From an uncultured Candidatus Saccharibacteria bacterium (GTDB taxonomy: Bacteria > Patescibacteriota > Saccharimonadia > Saccharimonadales > Saccharimonadaceae): a DNA stretch of 64,000 nt. Positions 52,963 through 62,508 of this stretch are shown piece by piece. A program made the position numbers and the translations under genes. The notes under the pieces are model-generated. The model did no database searches. It was not told the DNA's origin and worked only from the letters and a program-made list of their open reading frames with translations. The DNA lies in contig CALHGK010000005.1 of assembly GCA_938030095.1 (NCBI GenBank), positions 1 through 64,000 on the forward strand, given 5' to 3'. Each line of letters starts with the position of its first letter. Position 1 is the first letter of the stretch.

Positions 52963-54737
52963 AGTACATCTGGCGACTACTCTGGGGCTATTGGTGGCAG
53001 CTCGGGCTGCTGGTTGCCGCAACGTATGGTTCGGTGATGGCAACGCTCAGTTTGCCAGACTTTATGGCAGCGATTATTAATAATGGTATCGTTGGCTCCG
53101 ACATGGCTGTTATATGGCATAATGGCTGGCAGATGATTGCTGTGACGCTGGCGGGTGCAGTGGGGACGATTGTGTCGGTCTTCTTTGCGACGCGGATTGC
53201 GACTGGTCTCAGTCAGCAGCTGCGCGACCAAGTGTTTGCCCGGGTGGAGGATTATGCTGTGGCGGACTTTAACCGCTTCTCAACAGCATCGCTTATAACT
53301 CGCTCGACCAACGATATTCAGCAGATCCAATCGACGGCGATTATGCTGCTGCGCATTGCCTTGATGGCACCGATTATGGCTGTGGCTGGCCTGCACAAGG
53401 CGCTGGCCAATGCACCGAGTCTGAGCTGGATTATTGCCCTGGCGGTCGCTGTGCTTTTGGCGGTCATTATTGGCTTGTTTATTGCGGCGATGCCTCGTTT
53501 TCAGCGCTTGCAGAGCGTGGTGGATAAGCTGAACTTAGTCGCCCGCGAGAACTTGACGGGCCTGCGTGTGGTGCGCGCTTTTCATACCGAGGCGGTCGAA
53601 GAAGCAAAATTTGATGCCGTCAACCATGAGCTGACGAAGCTCAACTTGGTAGTCAATCGTCTGATGATGGTGATGGAGCCAGTGATGATGCTGGTGATGA
53701 ATCTTGCGAGCGTGGCAGTAGTGTGGTATGGTGCGCTGGCAATTGGTGATGAGCGCCTCGCGATTGGCAATATGATGGCCTTTTTGCAATATGCCTTGCA
53801 GGTGATTATGTCGTTCTTGATGATCTCGATGGTGTTTATTATGACACCGCGCGCAGCTGTGTCAGTGCGCCGGGTAGCGGAGGTGCTCGATACCAAGCCG
53901 TCGATCACTGACCCGACTGAACCTCAGCCGCTCGCGCCGGGTGGCACGGGGCGGATTGAATTTCGCAACGTTACTTTTGCCTACCCAGGGGCAGATGAGC
54001 CGGTGCTTAGCGGCATTAGCTTTGTGGCAGAGCCTGGCCAGACGACGGCGTTTATTGGCAGCACAGGCTCGGGCAAGTCGACATTAGTCAATCTGATTCC
54101 GCGGTTTTATGATGTGTCGGCCGGGCAGATTTTACTTGATGGGGTGGATATTCGACACCTCAGGCTTAAGGATCTAGCTAGCCAAATTGGTTATGTCCCA
54201 CAAAAGGGTGTGCTGTTTCGGGGCAGTATTGCTAGCAATATTGCCTATGGCGCGCCCGAGGCCGATGAGGCGGCGATTGCTCATGCAGCAGAGGTGGCCC
54301 AGGCGAGTGACTTTATTGCGCAGCTTGATGATGGCATGGCAAGCGCAGTCGCGCAAGGCGGCAGCAATGTCTCGGGTGGGCAGCGTCAGCGCCTAGCGAT
54401 TGCCCGAGCCTTGGCGGCGCAGCCTCAGGTGTATATCTTTGATGATTCGTTCTCGGCGCTTGATGCGCGGACGGATGCCGCGCTGCGCCAGCGCCTGACG
54501 CAGGAGGTGGCGGGCAAGACGGTACTGATCGTCGGGCAGCGGATTAATACGATCGCCCAGGCAGATACAATTATTGTGCTAGATGAAGGTCGGATCGTTG
54601 GCCAGGGGCGACACCAGGAGCTGATGGAAACCTGTGCGGTGTACCAAGAGATCGCCGCGTCGCAGCTCAGTGAGGGCGAGCTGGCTGTGCTTGAGCGGCC
54701 TGCTCCGCTTGGCAGTGCGCAAGGAGGGGCGTTATGA
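52959..54737 (+). CDS. ABC exporter subunit A (degenerate Walker B)
   Basis: 592 residues: six-helix ABC membrane domain (1-320) and nucleotide-binding domain. Walker A GSTGSGKST, signature NVSGGQRQRLAIARA, Walker B VYIFDDSFSALD. The residue after the Walker B aspartate is Asp instead of the catalytic Glu, as in the degenerate-site subunit of heterodimeric exporters such as LmrC or TM287. It overlaps the partner gene by four bases. Together they likely export drugs, lipids or peptides. Confidence 0.95.
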   Translation: MKYIWRLLWGYWWQLGLLVAATYGSVMATLSLPDFMAAIINNGIVGSDMAVIWHNGWQMIAVTLAGAVGTIVSVFFATRIATGLSQQLRDQVFARVEDYAVADFNRFSTASLITRSTNDIQQIQSTAIMLLRIALMAPIMAVAGLHKALANAPSLSWIIALAVAVLLAVIIGLFIAAMPRFQRLQSVVDKLNLVARENLTGLRVVRAFHTEAVEEAKFDAVNHELTKLNLVVNRLMMVMEPVMMLVMNLASVAVVWYGALAIGDERLAIGNMMAFLQYALQVIMSFLMISMVFIMTPRAAVSVRRVAEVLDTKPSITDPTEPQPLAPGGTGRIEFRNVTFAYPGADEPVLSGISFVAEPGQTTAFIGSTGSGKSTLVNLIPRFYDVSAGQILLDGVDIRHLRLKDLASQIGYVPQKGVLFRGSIASNIAYGAPEADEAAIAHAAEVAQASDFIAQLDDGMASAVAQGGSNVSGGQRQRLAIARALAAQPQVYIFDDSFSALDARTDAALRQRLTQEVAGKTVLIVGQRINTIAQADTIIVLDEGRIVGQGRHQELMETCAVYQEIAASQLSEGELAVLERPAPLGSAQGGAL

Positions 54738-56743
54738 GCCAGCAATCGTCTACACGGCCGCGCTCATCGGGGGTGCGCCGCGGCCCAATGGGTGGGCCAG
54801 TCGCTGGTGGTGGCACAGAGCGAGCCAAGGACTTCCGCGAGACGGTGCGTACGCTGTTGCAGTATCTGCGCGCCTTTCGTTGGCAGCTGATGCTGGTGAT
54901 TGGTTTGACGATTATCAGCACACTGTTTGCGATCGTTAGCCCCAAGCTGCTCGGCAATGCGACCAACCAGATTGTCGATGACTACACCCGTCTGCGTACC
55001 TACGATGCCATCCATGAGAAGCTTCCTGCCGGCGCAGCGATTCCTGCAGGCATGACGGGTGAGCAATTTATGGCATCACCCCAGGGCAAACAGCTGGCGC
55101 AGGCGCTACCTGCCTCGGCTCGCGAAGCCGCCAAGACGCTCGATCTTGGTACGCGCCCTACCTTCCACTACGACGCGATCCTGCAGATTATCCTCTGGCT
55201 CGTGGGGCTCTATGTGGTTAGTGCGCTGTTTTGTTATGGACAAGCCTGGCTGATGACGAATATTACCCAGAAGCTGACGTACCAGCTGCGCCGTGATATC
55301 TCAGAGAAGATCAACCGCTTGCCGCTGCGCTATTTTGATAAACAAACCCACGGCGAAGTCCTCAGCCGCATTACCAACGATGTCGATACAGTAGGCCAAA
55401 CGCTCACCCAAAGCCTGTCGCAAATGATGAGTGCAGTAGTGATGCTGGTCGGAATTTTAGCAATGATGCTGTCGATTAGTTGGCTGCTGACTGTGGTGGC
55501 GCTCTTGGTTGTGCCACTGTCGATGGGGCTGATCGTTATGATTACGCGGCGCTCACAAACGCAGTTCGCTCGCCAGCAAGATGAGCTGGGTGAGCTCAAT
55601 GGCCACATTGAGGAGATGTATGCTGGCCACCAGGTGATGCGCGCCTTTAGCGGGCAGGAGCGGTCGCTAGCGACCTTTCGGCAGATTAACCAGCGGCTCT
55701 TCTCGAGCGCCTGGCAGTCGCAGTTTCTCTCTGGCTTGATGTACCCGGTGATGAATGTAGTGGGCAATATTGGCTATGTTGGTGTGGCGGTGCTTGGTGG
55801 GTGGCTGGCGATTGAGGGGCGGATTAAGATTGGCGATATTCAGGCCTTCATTCAATATATGCAGCAGTTTAATCAGCCAATTGCCCAGACGGCGAATATT
55901 GCCAATGTGCTGCAATCGACGGCGGCTGCAGCTGAGCGGGTTTTTGAATTTCTCAAAGAGCCAGCCGAAGCGCCCGACCCAGTGCCTGCTACGACGCTGC
56001 CAGTGGTGCGTGGCGAAGTGGAGTTTCGCGATGTTGTTTTTGGCTACGACACAAAGACGCCGGTTATTAAGCACCTCTCGGCTCATATTCGCCCTGGCCA
56101 GCGGGTGGCGATTGTTGGGCCAACGGGTGCGGGTAAGACGACGCTAGTCAATCTGTTGATGCGGTTTTATGATATTGATAGTGGCCAGATCCTGATCGAT
56201 GGTGTGGACATTGCCCAGATGACGCGCAGCAGTGTGCGGCAGCTCTTTGGCATGGTGTTGCAAGATACGTGGCTTTTCCATGGGACGATCCGCGACAACC
56301 TGCGCTATGGTAATCCTGAGGCAAGCGAAGCTGAGCTACTGGCGGTGGCGCGTGATGCGCATGTCGATCATTTTGTCCGGTCGCTGCCGGGTGGCTACGA
56401 CATGGTGCTCGACGAAGCGGCGACTAATATGTCGCAAGGGGAGAAGCAGCTGCTGACGATTGCCCGCGCTATGCTTGCCAAGACGCCGATGCTTATCTTA
56501 GACGAAGCGACCAGCTCGGTCGATACCCGCACTGAGGTGCTGATTCAGCAGGCGATGGATACACTGATGCAGCACAAGACAAGCTTTGTCATTGCCCATC
56601 GCCTGAGCACGATTCGTGACGCCGATCTCATCCTTGTGGTGAAGGATGGTAATGTTATCGAGCAAGGCACGCACGACGAACTGCTCGCCCAGAGAGGCTT
56701 TTATGCGGAGCTGTATCGGAGTCAGTTTGCGGAAGAGCTGTAA
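54734..56743 (+). CDS. ABC exporter subunit B (canonical Walker B)
   Basis: 669 residues, longer than its partner by an N-terminal extension of about 40 residues and a 90-residue insertion between the first two helices. Walker A GPTGAGKTTL, non-canonical signature NMSQGEKQLLTIARA, Walker B MLILDEATSSVD with the catalytic glutamate intact. The altered signature (MSQGE instead of LSGGQ) pairs with the degenerate Walker B of subunit A, so one of the two ATP sites is expected to be inactive, as in known heterodimers. Confidence 0.95.
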   Translation: MSQQSSTRPRSSGVRRGPMGGPVAGGGTERAKDFRETVRTLLQYLRAFRWQLMLVIGLTIISTLFAIVSPKLLGNATNQIVDDYTRLRTYDAIHEKLPAGAAIPAGMTGEQFMASPQGKQLAQALPASAREAAKTLDLGTRPTFHYDAILQIILWLVGLYVVSALFCYGQAWLMTNITQKLTYQLRRDISEKINRLPLRYFDKQTHGEVLSRITNDVDTVGQTLTQSLSQMMSAVVMLVGILAMMLSISWLLTVVALLVVPLSMGLIVMITRRSQTQFARQQDELGELNGHIEEMYAGHQVMRAFSGQERSLATFRQINQRLFSSAWQSQFLSGLMYPVMNVVGNIGYVGVAVLGGWLAIEGRIKIGDIQAFIQYMQQFNQPIAQTANIANVLQSTAAAAERVFEFLKEPAEAPDPVPATTLPVVRGEVEFRDVVFGYDTKTPVIKHLSAHIRPGQRVAIVGPTGAGKTTLVNLLMRFYDIDSGQILIDGVDIAQMTRSSVRQLFGMVLQDTWLFHGTIRDNLRYGNPEASEAELLAVARDAHVDHFVRSLPGGYDMVLDEAATNMSQGEKQLLTIARAMLAKTPMLILDEATSSVDTRTEVLIQQAMDTLMQHKTSFVIAHRLSTIRDADLILVVKDGNVIEQGTHDELLAQRGFYAELYRSQFAEEL

Positions 56744-56763
56744 TATGAGATAGCTTCCTATGT

Positions 56764-56769
56764 TATACT
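56764..56769 (+). promoter_or_regulatory. -10 box TATACT, leaderless promoter of the hydrolase gene
   Basis: TATACT is followed by seven bases and ATG 56777; no ribosome-binding site. Confidence 0.5.
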
Positions 56770-56776
56770 CAATAAT

Positions 56777-58156
56777 ATGAGTATGGAGCTACCCGAGCGA
56801 ACAATGCAATTTATTGACTCATGGCTGACACTGCGGAGTAAGTGGCTTTCGTGGCCAGGCTTTGCGGTGGCGATTGCCGTGCAGGATGAGGTTGTGTTTC
56901 ACCGCACATACGGCGTTGCCGACCAAGCGACTGCTGCGCCGCTCACAACAAACCATCTGTTGCGCGCGGCATCACATTCCAAGATGTTTACTGCGACGGC
57001 ACTACTGCAGCTGCAAGAGCAGGGGTTGTTGCGGATCGATGATACCATTACGACATACCTGCCATGGCTGGCCGAGCACCCAGATACCCGCTGGCAAACC
57101 ATCACATTGCGGCAACTGCTCAGTCATTCAGCCGGTGTGATTCGCGATGGGACGGCAGCAGGGTTTTGGCAAGGAGAAACGGCCTTTCCTGATTATGCTA
57201 CATTGCAGCAGCAAATGATGCAGACCCATCTGGTGTGCGAGCCAAATACGGAGTTTAAGTACTCGAACTTTGGGTTTGCGCTGCTTGGGCAAGTGATTGC
57301 ACGGGTGAGTGGCCAGTCATATGCCAAGTATGTGACAGAGCATATTATCCGGTCGCTTGGCCTGTTGCACACCGTACCAGAATATTCGCCTGATGTATTG
57401 ATGGCAACTGGCTATAGCCGCGTGACGCTCGCTCAGCAGCGCCAAGCTTACCCACACCTCACAACGGGGGTATTGCAGTCAGCAGCTGGTTTTTGCACAA
57501 CTGCTCATGACCTTGCCCGCTTTGTGGCTGCGTTGCGGGTTGGTTCGGGCAAGCTGCTGAGTGATGCAACTAAGCACGAAATGCAGCGCCGCGCCTGGGG
57601 TTACACGAACGCACCAAATACAGCAATGGCCTATGGCCTGGGCATCAATGTTGAGCAATGCGCTGATGGTACTGCGCTCATTGGCCATAGTGGTCGTTTT
57701 CCTGGCTTTGTCAGCCGGACGTGGCTTCGCACGCGCGACCACGTGGTTGTGTCTGTAATGGCGAATGCACGAGATGCCGCACCAGATGAGATGGCGCGCT
57801 CGATTTTGGCTATTATTGATGCGTTTGGTGATGAACAGCAGGCGAGTGCCAAGCTTCGTCGCTTTGAGGGGCGCTTTGCCAATCAGTACAATATATACCA
57901 GGTCGTCGCAACGCGCCACGGGCTGCAGCTCATCAACCCAAATACATGGCAGCCGTTTGCAGCAGCGGAATTATTAGAAGTTGTGGATGATACAACACTA
58001 CGTATTGTACGCGGTAGCCATTTTAATTACTATGGCGAGGATATCACCTACGATTTTGACATAACAGGCACGCCAAAGGCAATAGCGATCAGTGGTATGC
58101 AGAGCGTAGCTTCTTGCGATGGTGATGTGCCACCACAATTTTTTGATCATGCGTGA
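56777..58156 (+). CDS. Serine hydrolase of the beta-lactamase/class C family
   Basis: 459 residues. The active-site tetrad SHSK (AASHSKMFTATALLQL, near residue 67) matches the SxxK motif and YSN (FKYSNFGFALLG, near residue 163) the YxN motif of class C beta-lactamase-type hydrolases. The third motif is probably HSG in LIGHSGRFPG. Such enzymes include DD-peptidases, esterases and D-aminopeptidases. No signal peptide is obvious, so the enzyme may be cytoplasmic. A C-terminal beta domain of about 100 residues follows. Confidence 0.87.
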   Translation: MSMELPERTMQFIDSWLTLRSKWLSWPGFAVAIAVQDEVVFHRTYGVADQATAAPLTTNHLLRAASHSKMFTATALLQLQEQGLLRIDDTITTYLPWLAEHPDTRWQTITLRQLLSHSAGVIRDGTAAGFWQGETAFPDYATLQQQMMQTHLVCEPNTEFKYSNFGFALLGQVIARVSGQSYAKYVTEHIIRSLGLLHTVPEYSPDVLMATGYSRVTLAQQRQAYPHLTTGVLQSAAGFCTTAHDLARFVAALRVGSGKLLSDATKHEMQRRAWGYTNAPNTAMAYGLGINVEQCADGTALIGHSGRFPGFVSRTWLRTRDHVVVSVMANARDAAPDEMARSILAIIDAFGDEQQASAKLRRFEGRFANQYNIYQVVATRHGLQLINPNTWQPFAAAELLEVVDDTTLRIVRGSHFNYYGEDITYDFDITGTPKAIAISGMQSVASCDGDVPPQFFDHA

Positions 58157-58262
58157 TTGCACGGAGCAGCTTCAGATAATACACATGCAATATGTATCAT
58201 GGTCGACAAAGGCGACAGATAACACCAGAATCGATAAAAAGTGAACGTGTTGTAGGTTGATA

Positions 58263-58724
58263 TTACCGCAAATCAAATATATCCAACGCGCCAAATTTTC
58301 CCGTCAGCATACTGCGCTCAATGATATGTGGGGCGATTGCTTTGGAGAATTTTTTGGGGCGTGTTTTGGCGGGGAGATCGAGTACGGTATTGAGTGCATA
58401 GACGAAGAACTGATAGCGATGCGTCCCAAAGGCGGGGTGCGGGCCACCCCAACCGGGCTTACCCCAGGTGGTGGTGCCTTCGATGGCACCGTGGGGGAGG
58501 TAGTCGCTGCCGATTTCTGTGGTAGTGGGAGGGAGATTCCAAACAATCCAGTGGTAGAAGCCGCCGATAAAGGGTGCGTCGGGGCTGTAGCACACGACGG
58601 CGAGGCTCTGCGTGCCATCAGGGACGTCGCTGATGGCAAGAGGCGGCCGCTGGTTGCCGCCAAAGCGCGAATAGATCTTTGGCATTTTGGCGTTGTTTTT
58701 GAAGGCGGGGCTGGTGACTTTCAT
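58263..58724 (-). CDS. PEBP-like protein (YbhB/YbcL family)
   Basis: 153 residues from ATG 58724, preferred over the longer frame because TATACT stands exactly six bases before it. The family motifs are VVCYSPDAPFIGGFYHWIVWNLP (a DPDAP-type ligand-site loop followed by the conserved HW) and the later YQFFVYALN. Members bind small anionic ligands; bacterial function is unclear. Confidence 0.88.
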   Translation of the reverse strand: MKVTSPAFKNNAKMPKIYSRFGGNQRPPLAISDVPDGTQSLAVVCYSPDAPFIGGFYHWIVWNLPPTTTEIGSDYLPHGAIEGTTTWGKPGWGGPHPAFGTHRYQFFVYALNTVLDLPAKTRPKKFSKAIAPHIIERSMLTGKFGALDIFDLR

Positions 58725-58730
58725 GTCTAT

Positions 58731-58736
58731 AGTATA
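58731..58736 (-). promoter_or_regulatory. -10 box TATACT, leaderless promoter of the PEBP gene
   Basis: On the minus strand TATACT, six bases, ATG 58724. Confidence 0.5.
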
Positions 58737-58851
58737 CCGTATACTGGTCATGCTCGCCAGAATAATTTCGATCAAATGGCATACAAATGGGATGCATATA
58801 AGAGAAGAAGCCAAAATAAGCCAGGTCATAGCATCATAGGCAATTATTTGC

Positions 58852-58857
58852 TATAGT
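58852..58857 (+). promoter_or_regulatory. -10 box TATAGT before the methyltransferase gene
   Basis: TATAGT lies nine bases before ATG 58867, giving a leader of at most two or three bases. Confidence 0.4.
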
Positions 58858-58866
58858 GGGCCAATA

Positions 58867-59490
58867 ATGATCACCGACCAACTTCTCCGCACCTATCCAA
58901 TCATCTCCGACCAAGTGGACGAGCGTGAGCTGCGAGTTTTGCTGCGTGAGCTCGAGCGACTCCTAAAGGCTGGTTATCAGGGGTCGGTTGTTGAATTTGG
59001 CTGTTATGTGGGGACGACGAGTTTGTTTATTCGGCGCTTGCTTGATGCCTACCAGTATGCGGGGGTCTTTCATGTCTATGATTCGTTTGCTGGCTTGCCA
59101 GAGAAGACGACACAAGATGTAAGCGCAGCTGGTGAGCAGTTTGTGGCAGGGGAGCTTGCCGCGACGCGCAAGGGATTTCTCCAACAGTTCAAGAAAGCTG
59201 ACCTGCGTCCACCAGTGGTACACAAAGCATGGTTTGCCGAGCTTGCGCCGCACGATATACCCGAGGATATTATGTTTGCCTTTCTCGATGGCGACTACTA
59301 CCAGTCGATTATGGACTCACTCCGGCTCGTAACACCCAAACTGACCACAGATGCAGTGCTGGTGGTGGATGATTATGCGAATGAAGCACTACCTGGTGCG
59401 GCCCGGGCGGCCGATGCGTGGCTGCAGACGCACCCTAGATTCCGTTGCCGAGTGGAGGCGAGCTTGGCGGTTATTACTCGTGCGGTGTAG
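58867..59490 (+). CDS. TylF/MycF-like class I O-methyltransferase
   Basis: 207 residues. AdoMet-binding motif I is VVEFGCYVGTTSLFIRRLL; the next strand VFHVYDSFAGLPE is characteristic of the TylF/macrocin methyltransferase family; the metal-binding acid pair appears in AFLDGDYYQSIMDSLRL and VVDDYANEA. Family members methylate sugar hydroxyls in antibiotics and surface glycans. The acceptor here is unknown; a surface polysaccharide is possible. Confidence 0.87.
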   Translation: MITDQLLRTYPIISDQVDERELRVLLRELERLLKAGYQGSVVEFGCYVGTTSLFIRRLLDAYQYAGVFHVYDSFAGLPEKTTQDVSAAGEQFVAGELAATRKGFLQQFKKADLRPPVVHKAWFAELAPHDIPEDIMFAFLDGDYYQSIMDSLRLVTPKLTTDAVLVVDDYANEALPGAARAADAWLQTHPRFRCRVEASLAVITRAV

Positions 59491-59543
59491 TAGCAGTAGC
59501 CGATAGAGTGATTGGCGATGTAAGACTATATGTTTGTTTTTGC

Positions 59544-59549
59544 TATACT
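59544..59549 (+). promoter_or_regulatory. -10 box TATACT, leaderless promoter of the NYN gene
   Basis: TATACT, six bases, ATG 59556. This decides the start of the gene; the frame is open upstream to 59445, inside the methyltransferase gene. Confidence 0.5.
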
Positions 59550-59555
59550 ATACCC

Positions 59556-60089
59556 ATGGAGCATGAACAAAAGATTCCAAAAGTATATGCCTTTATAGAC
59601 AGCCAAAACCTCAATCTTGGCATTAGATCGCAGGGCTGGGAACTTGATTTTAAGAAATTCCGCCTCTATTTAAAAAATAAATACCATGTTGAAAAAGCCT
59701 ACTTATTTATCGGTTTAGTACCGGGTAATGAGCAGCTATACACAAGCCTGCTTGAGATGGGATATGTACTCGTCTTTAAGCCGACTGTTGAATACCGTGA
59801 AGACGGCAAGAAAACGTACAAGGGGAATGTTGACGCTGAGCTGGTCCTCTACGCATCCGCCAAATGTTTTCATGAGTATGACAAAGCAGTTATCGTCTCT
59901 GGTGATGGAGATTTTGCCTGCTTAGTAGACTATTTGGATCAAAATGACAAGCTTCGCGCAGTCATTTGCCCGAACGAACGATACTCCAGCTTGCTCAGAA
60001 AATACCGCGGGTATATTCACATTATTGGTAATGCTCGAAATAAACTAGCATACAAAAAGGCCAGAAACAGCGGTCGGTCGAAACCTTAG
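59556..60089 (+). CDS. NYN-domain (LabA/DUF88, PIN-like) ribonuclease
   Basis: 177 residues. PIN-like acidic residues are conserved: VYAFIDSQNLNLGI (first Asp and Asn), GNVDAELVLYA (central Asp) and VIVSGDGDFACLVDYL (Asp pair). The C-terminus is basic. NYN proteins are metal-dependent nucleases that act on RNA. The start is taken after the TATACT box. Confidence 0.9.
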   Translation: MEHEQKIPKVYAFIDSQNLNLGIRSQGWELDFKKFRLYLKNKYHVEKAYLFIGLVPGNEQLYTSLLEMGYVLVFKPTVEYREDGKKTYKGNVDAELVLYASAKCFHEYDKAVIVSGDGDFACLVDYLDQNDKLRAVICPNERYSSLLRKYRGYIHIIGNARNKLAYKKARNSGRSKP

Positions 60090-60183
60090 GCTTGTCTGGC
60101 CATGGTGATATTCCCCATTATAAATCAATCCAGTAGATGGTGTCAACATAGCTTGTTTGAGCCAACGTGACACCTGTTATCCA

Positions 60184-60211
60184 TTGCACTTACCTCAGAA
60201 CATGCTACAAT
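60184..60211 (+). promoter_or_regulatory. Promoter of the arc operon
   Basis: TTGCAC (60184-60189), 16-base spacer, TACAAT (60206-60211). The leader of about 30 bases ends with GGGGG before GTG 60247. No ArgR-type box was recognised. Confidence 0.6.
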
Positions 60212-60246
60212 GAAAGCATCAACTATAAGCCACACAGGGGGAAAAG

Positions 60247-61482
60247 GTGGACGATCCAATTCATATTACATCAGAGATTGGCCGGTTGAAGACAGTGCTC
60301 TTGCATCGGCCGGGTGAGGAGCTCGAGCATCTCACACCAGAACATTTGCAGCGCCTATTGTTCGACGATATTCCGTATCTCAAGGTTGCGCAGGAGGAGC
60401 ATGACCGCTTTGCGGAGCTGCTCCGCTCGCGTGGGGTCGAAGTGTTGTACTTAGATGAACTTGCCGCCGAGGCACTCGCTGACGAAGCAGTGCGGCGGCA
60501 ATTTGTTGTTGAGATGCTGGTAGCATCGAAGCAAGACAACCAACGCGCATCGCGGACACTGGCCGAGTATTTGCTTGGTATGGAGCCGCGCCAGATGGTA
60601 CGCAAGCTGATGGCAGGGGTGCGCAAAGATGAGATTAGCCTGCCGCCTGAGCAGCAGCAACTTCACACGATGGTGGCGCATGAGCAATACCCATTCTATC
60701 TCGACCCAATGCCGAACCTCTACTTTACGCGCGACCCAGCAGCGGCGATTGGCCAAGGTTTGACGATCAACAAGATGCACTGGCCAGCTCGGCGGCGCGA
60801 GTCGCTCTTTATGCGCTATATTATCGATTTCCATCCACGCTTTGCTGGCAAGAACGTACCAGTTTGGTATGATCGCAGCCAACCATTCTCGATTGAGGGC
60901 GGTGATGAGCTGGTGCTTAATAACCACACGATGGCGATCGGTATTAGTGAGCGCACCTCACCAGAGGCGATTGAGCTGATGGCGACGAAGCTCTTTGCTG
61001 AGTCGAATTTTGATACGGTGATTGCGCTTGAGATCCCCAAGAGTCACGCCTTTATGCATCTGGATACTGTCTTTACGATGATTGACCACGACAAATTTAC
61101 TATCCACCCAGAGATTCGAGGCTTTGAGGGGCGGATGAATATTTTCGTCTTGCATAAGGCAGATGGGCAAGCCTACCCAACCATTACCAAAGAACATAAT
61201 CTTGAGCAGGTGCTCAGCCAAGCTCTTGGCGTGCCGTCGATTACCTTGATCGAATGCGGTGGCGGTGACGATATCGCTGCAGCGCGCGAGCAGTGGAATG
61301 ACGGTAGCAATACCTTGGCGATTGCTCCTGGGGTGGTGGTCACCTACGACCGCAACTACGTCACCAACCAAAAACTGCGTGAGGCAGGCGTCGAAGTGCT
61401 GGAAATTACTGGCTCGGAGCTTGGCCGGGGCCGTGGCGGGCCACGCTGCATGAGTATGCCACTAATACGAGAGGATGTGTAA
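60247..61482 (+). CDS. arcA: Arginine deiminase
   Basis: Hydrolyses arginine to citrulline and ammonia. 411 residues, standard length, with start codon GTG behind AGGGGG. Active-site signatures: FTRDPAAAIG, the substrate-binding EGGDELVL, HLDTVFTMID with the catalytic histidine, and the nucleophilic cysteine near the C-terminus in RGRGGPRCMSMPLIRED. Together with arcB and a carbamate kinase it yields ATP and ammonia. It abuts arcB directly (stop TAA then ATG). Confidence 0.97.
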   Translation: MDDPIHITSEIGRLKTVLLHRPGEELEHLTPEHLQRLLFDDIPYLKVAQEEHDRFAELLRSRGVEVLYLDELAAEALADEAVRRQFVVEMLVASKQDNQRASRTLAEYLLGMEPRQMVRKLMAGVRKDEISLPPEQQQLHTMVAHEQYPFYLDPMPNLYFTRDPAAAIGQGLTINKMHWPARRRESLFMRYIIDFHPRFAGKNVPVWYDRSQPFSIEGGDELVLNNHTMAIGISERTSPEAIELMATKLFAESNFDTVIALEIPKSHAFMHLDTVFTMIDHDKFTIHPEIRGFEGRMNIFVLHKADGQAYPTITKEHNLEQVLSQALGVPSITLIECGGGDDIAAAREQWNDGSNTLAIAPGVVVTYDRNYVTNQKLREAGVEVLEITGSELGRGRGGPRCMSMPLIREDV

Positions 61483-62478
61483 ATGAATCTACCAACCAAT
61501 CTAAAAAACCGCTCATTCCTAGCCCTCAAGGACTTTTCGTCAGAGGAGATCCGGCAGATGCTCGACACTGCGCACGAGCTCAAGAAGCTTAAGTGTGAGG
61601 GCGTGCCGCATCGCTTGCACGAGGGTAAGCAGGTTGCGCTCTTGTTTGAGAAGAATTCGACCCGTACGCGCTGCGCCTTTACCGTCGCGGCCAATGACCT
61701 CGGCGTTGCGCCAGAGTTTCTCGGTAAGGATGACATCCAGCTCGGTAAAAAGGAGTCGGTTGAAGATACCGCCAAGGTACTGGGCCGGATGTTTGATGGG
61801 ATTGAGTTCCGCGGCTTTAAGCACTCGACGGTAGAAGACTTGGCCAAACACGCTGGTGTACCAGTGTGGAATGGCCTGACTGACCAGTTCCATCCGACGC
61901 AGATTTTGGCTGACTTTATGACGCTCGAGGAGCACGTTGGGCCGCTGGCTGGCACGAAGCTGGTCTTTGTCGGTGATGGGCGCAACAATATGGCCAATAG
62001 CCTGATGATTGGCTCGGCCAAGATGGGCGTCGACTTCCGTATCTTAGCACCAGCTGAGCTGCACCCCAGTAACGAGCTGGTTGATCTTGCCCGGGTAATT
62101 GCCGCCGAGACCGGTGCGCAGATTACTGTGACCGATGACCGCGCGACGGCTCTGGAGGGAGCAGACGCGATCTACACCGACGTGTGGGTGTCGATGGGCG
62201 AGGAAGCACAGTTTGCCGAGCGAATTGCCTTGCTCAAGCCTTACCAAGTGAATCGTGCCATGCTCGATGAAACGCACAATCCACGCGTCAAATTCTTGCA
62301 CTGCTTGCCGGCCTTCCACGATCTCAATACCGAGACGGGGCTGAAGATCTACCAAGACTACGGCCTCGAGAGTATGGAAGTGACGGACGAGGTGTTCCGC
62401 AGCGAGCACAGTGTGGTCTTCGACGAAGCGGAGAACCGCATGCACACGATTAAGGCAGTGATGGCACTGACGTTGTAA
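61483..62478 (+). CDS. arcB: Ornithine carbamoyltransferase (catabolic)
   Basis: 331 residues. Carbamoyl-phosphate motif FEKNSTRTRCAF, HPTQILADF and the ornithine-binding cysteine loop FLHCLPAFHD are all present. In the deiminase pathway it splits citrulline with phosphate to ornithine and carbamoyl phosphate; location between arcA and arcD shows the catabolic role rather than arginine synthesis. A carbamate kinase gene is not in the window and may follow downstream. Confidence 0.96.
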   Translation: MNLPTNLKNRSFLALKDFSSEEIRQMLDTAHELKKLKCEGVPHRLHEGKQVALLFEKNSTRTRCAFTVAANDLGVAPEFLGKDDIQLGKKESVEDTAKVLGRMFDGIEFRGFKHSTVEDLAKHAGVPVWNGLTDQFHPTQILADFMTLEEHVGPLAGTKLVFVGDGRNNMANSLMIGSAKMGVDFRILAPAELHPSNELVDLARVIAAETGAQITVTDDRATALEGADAIYTDVWVSMGEEAQFAERIALLKPYQVNRAMLDETHNPRVKFLHCLPAFHDLNTETGLKIYQDYGLESMEVTDEVFRSEHSVVFDEAENRMHTIKAVMALTL

Positions 62479-62508
62479 CAACTAACTGAGGCATAGGGGG
62501 CCTCACAT

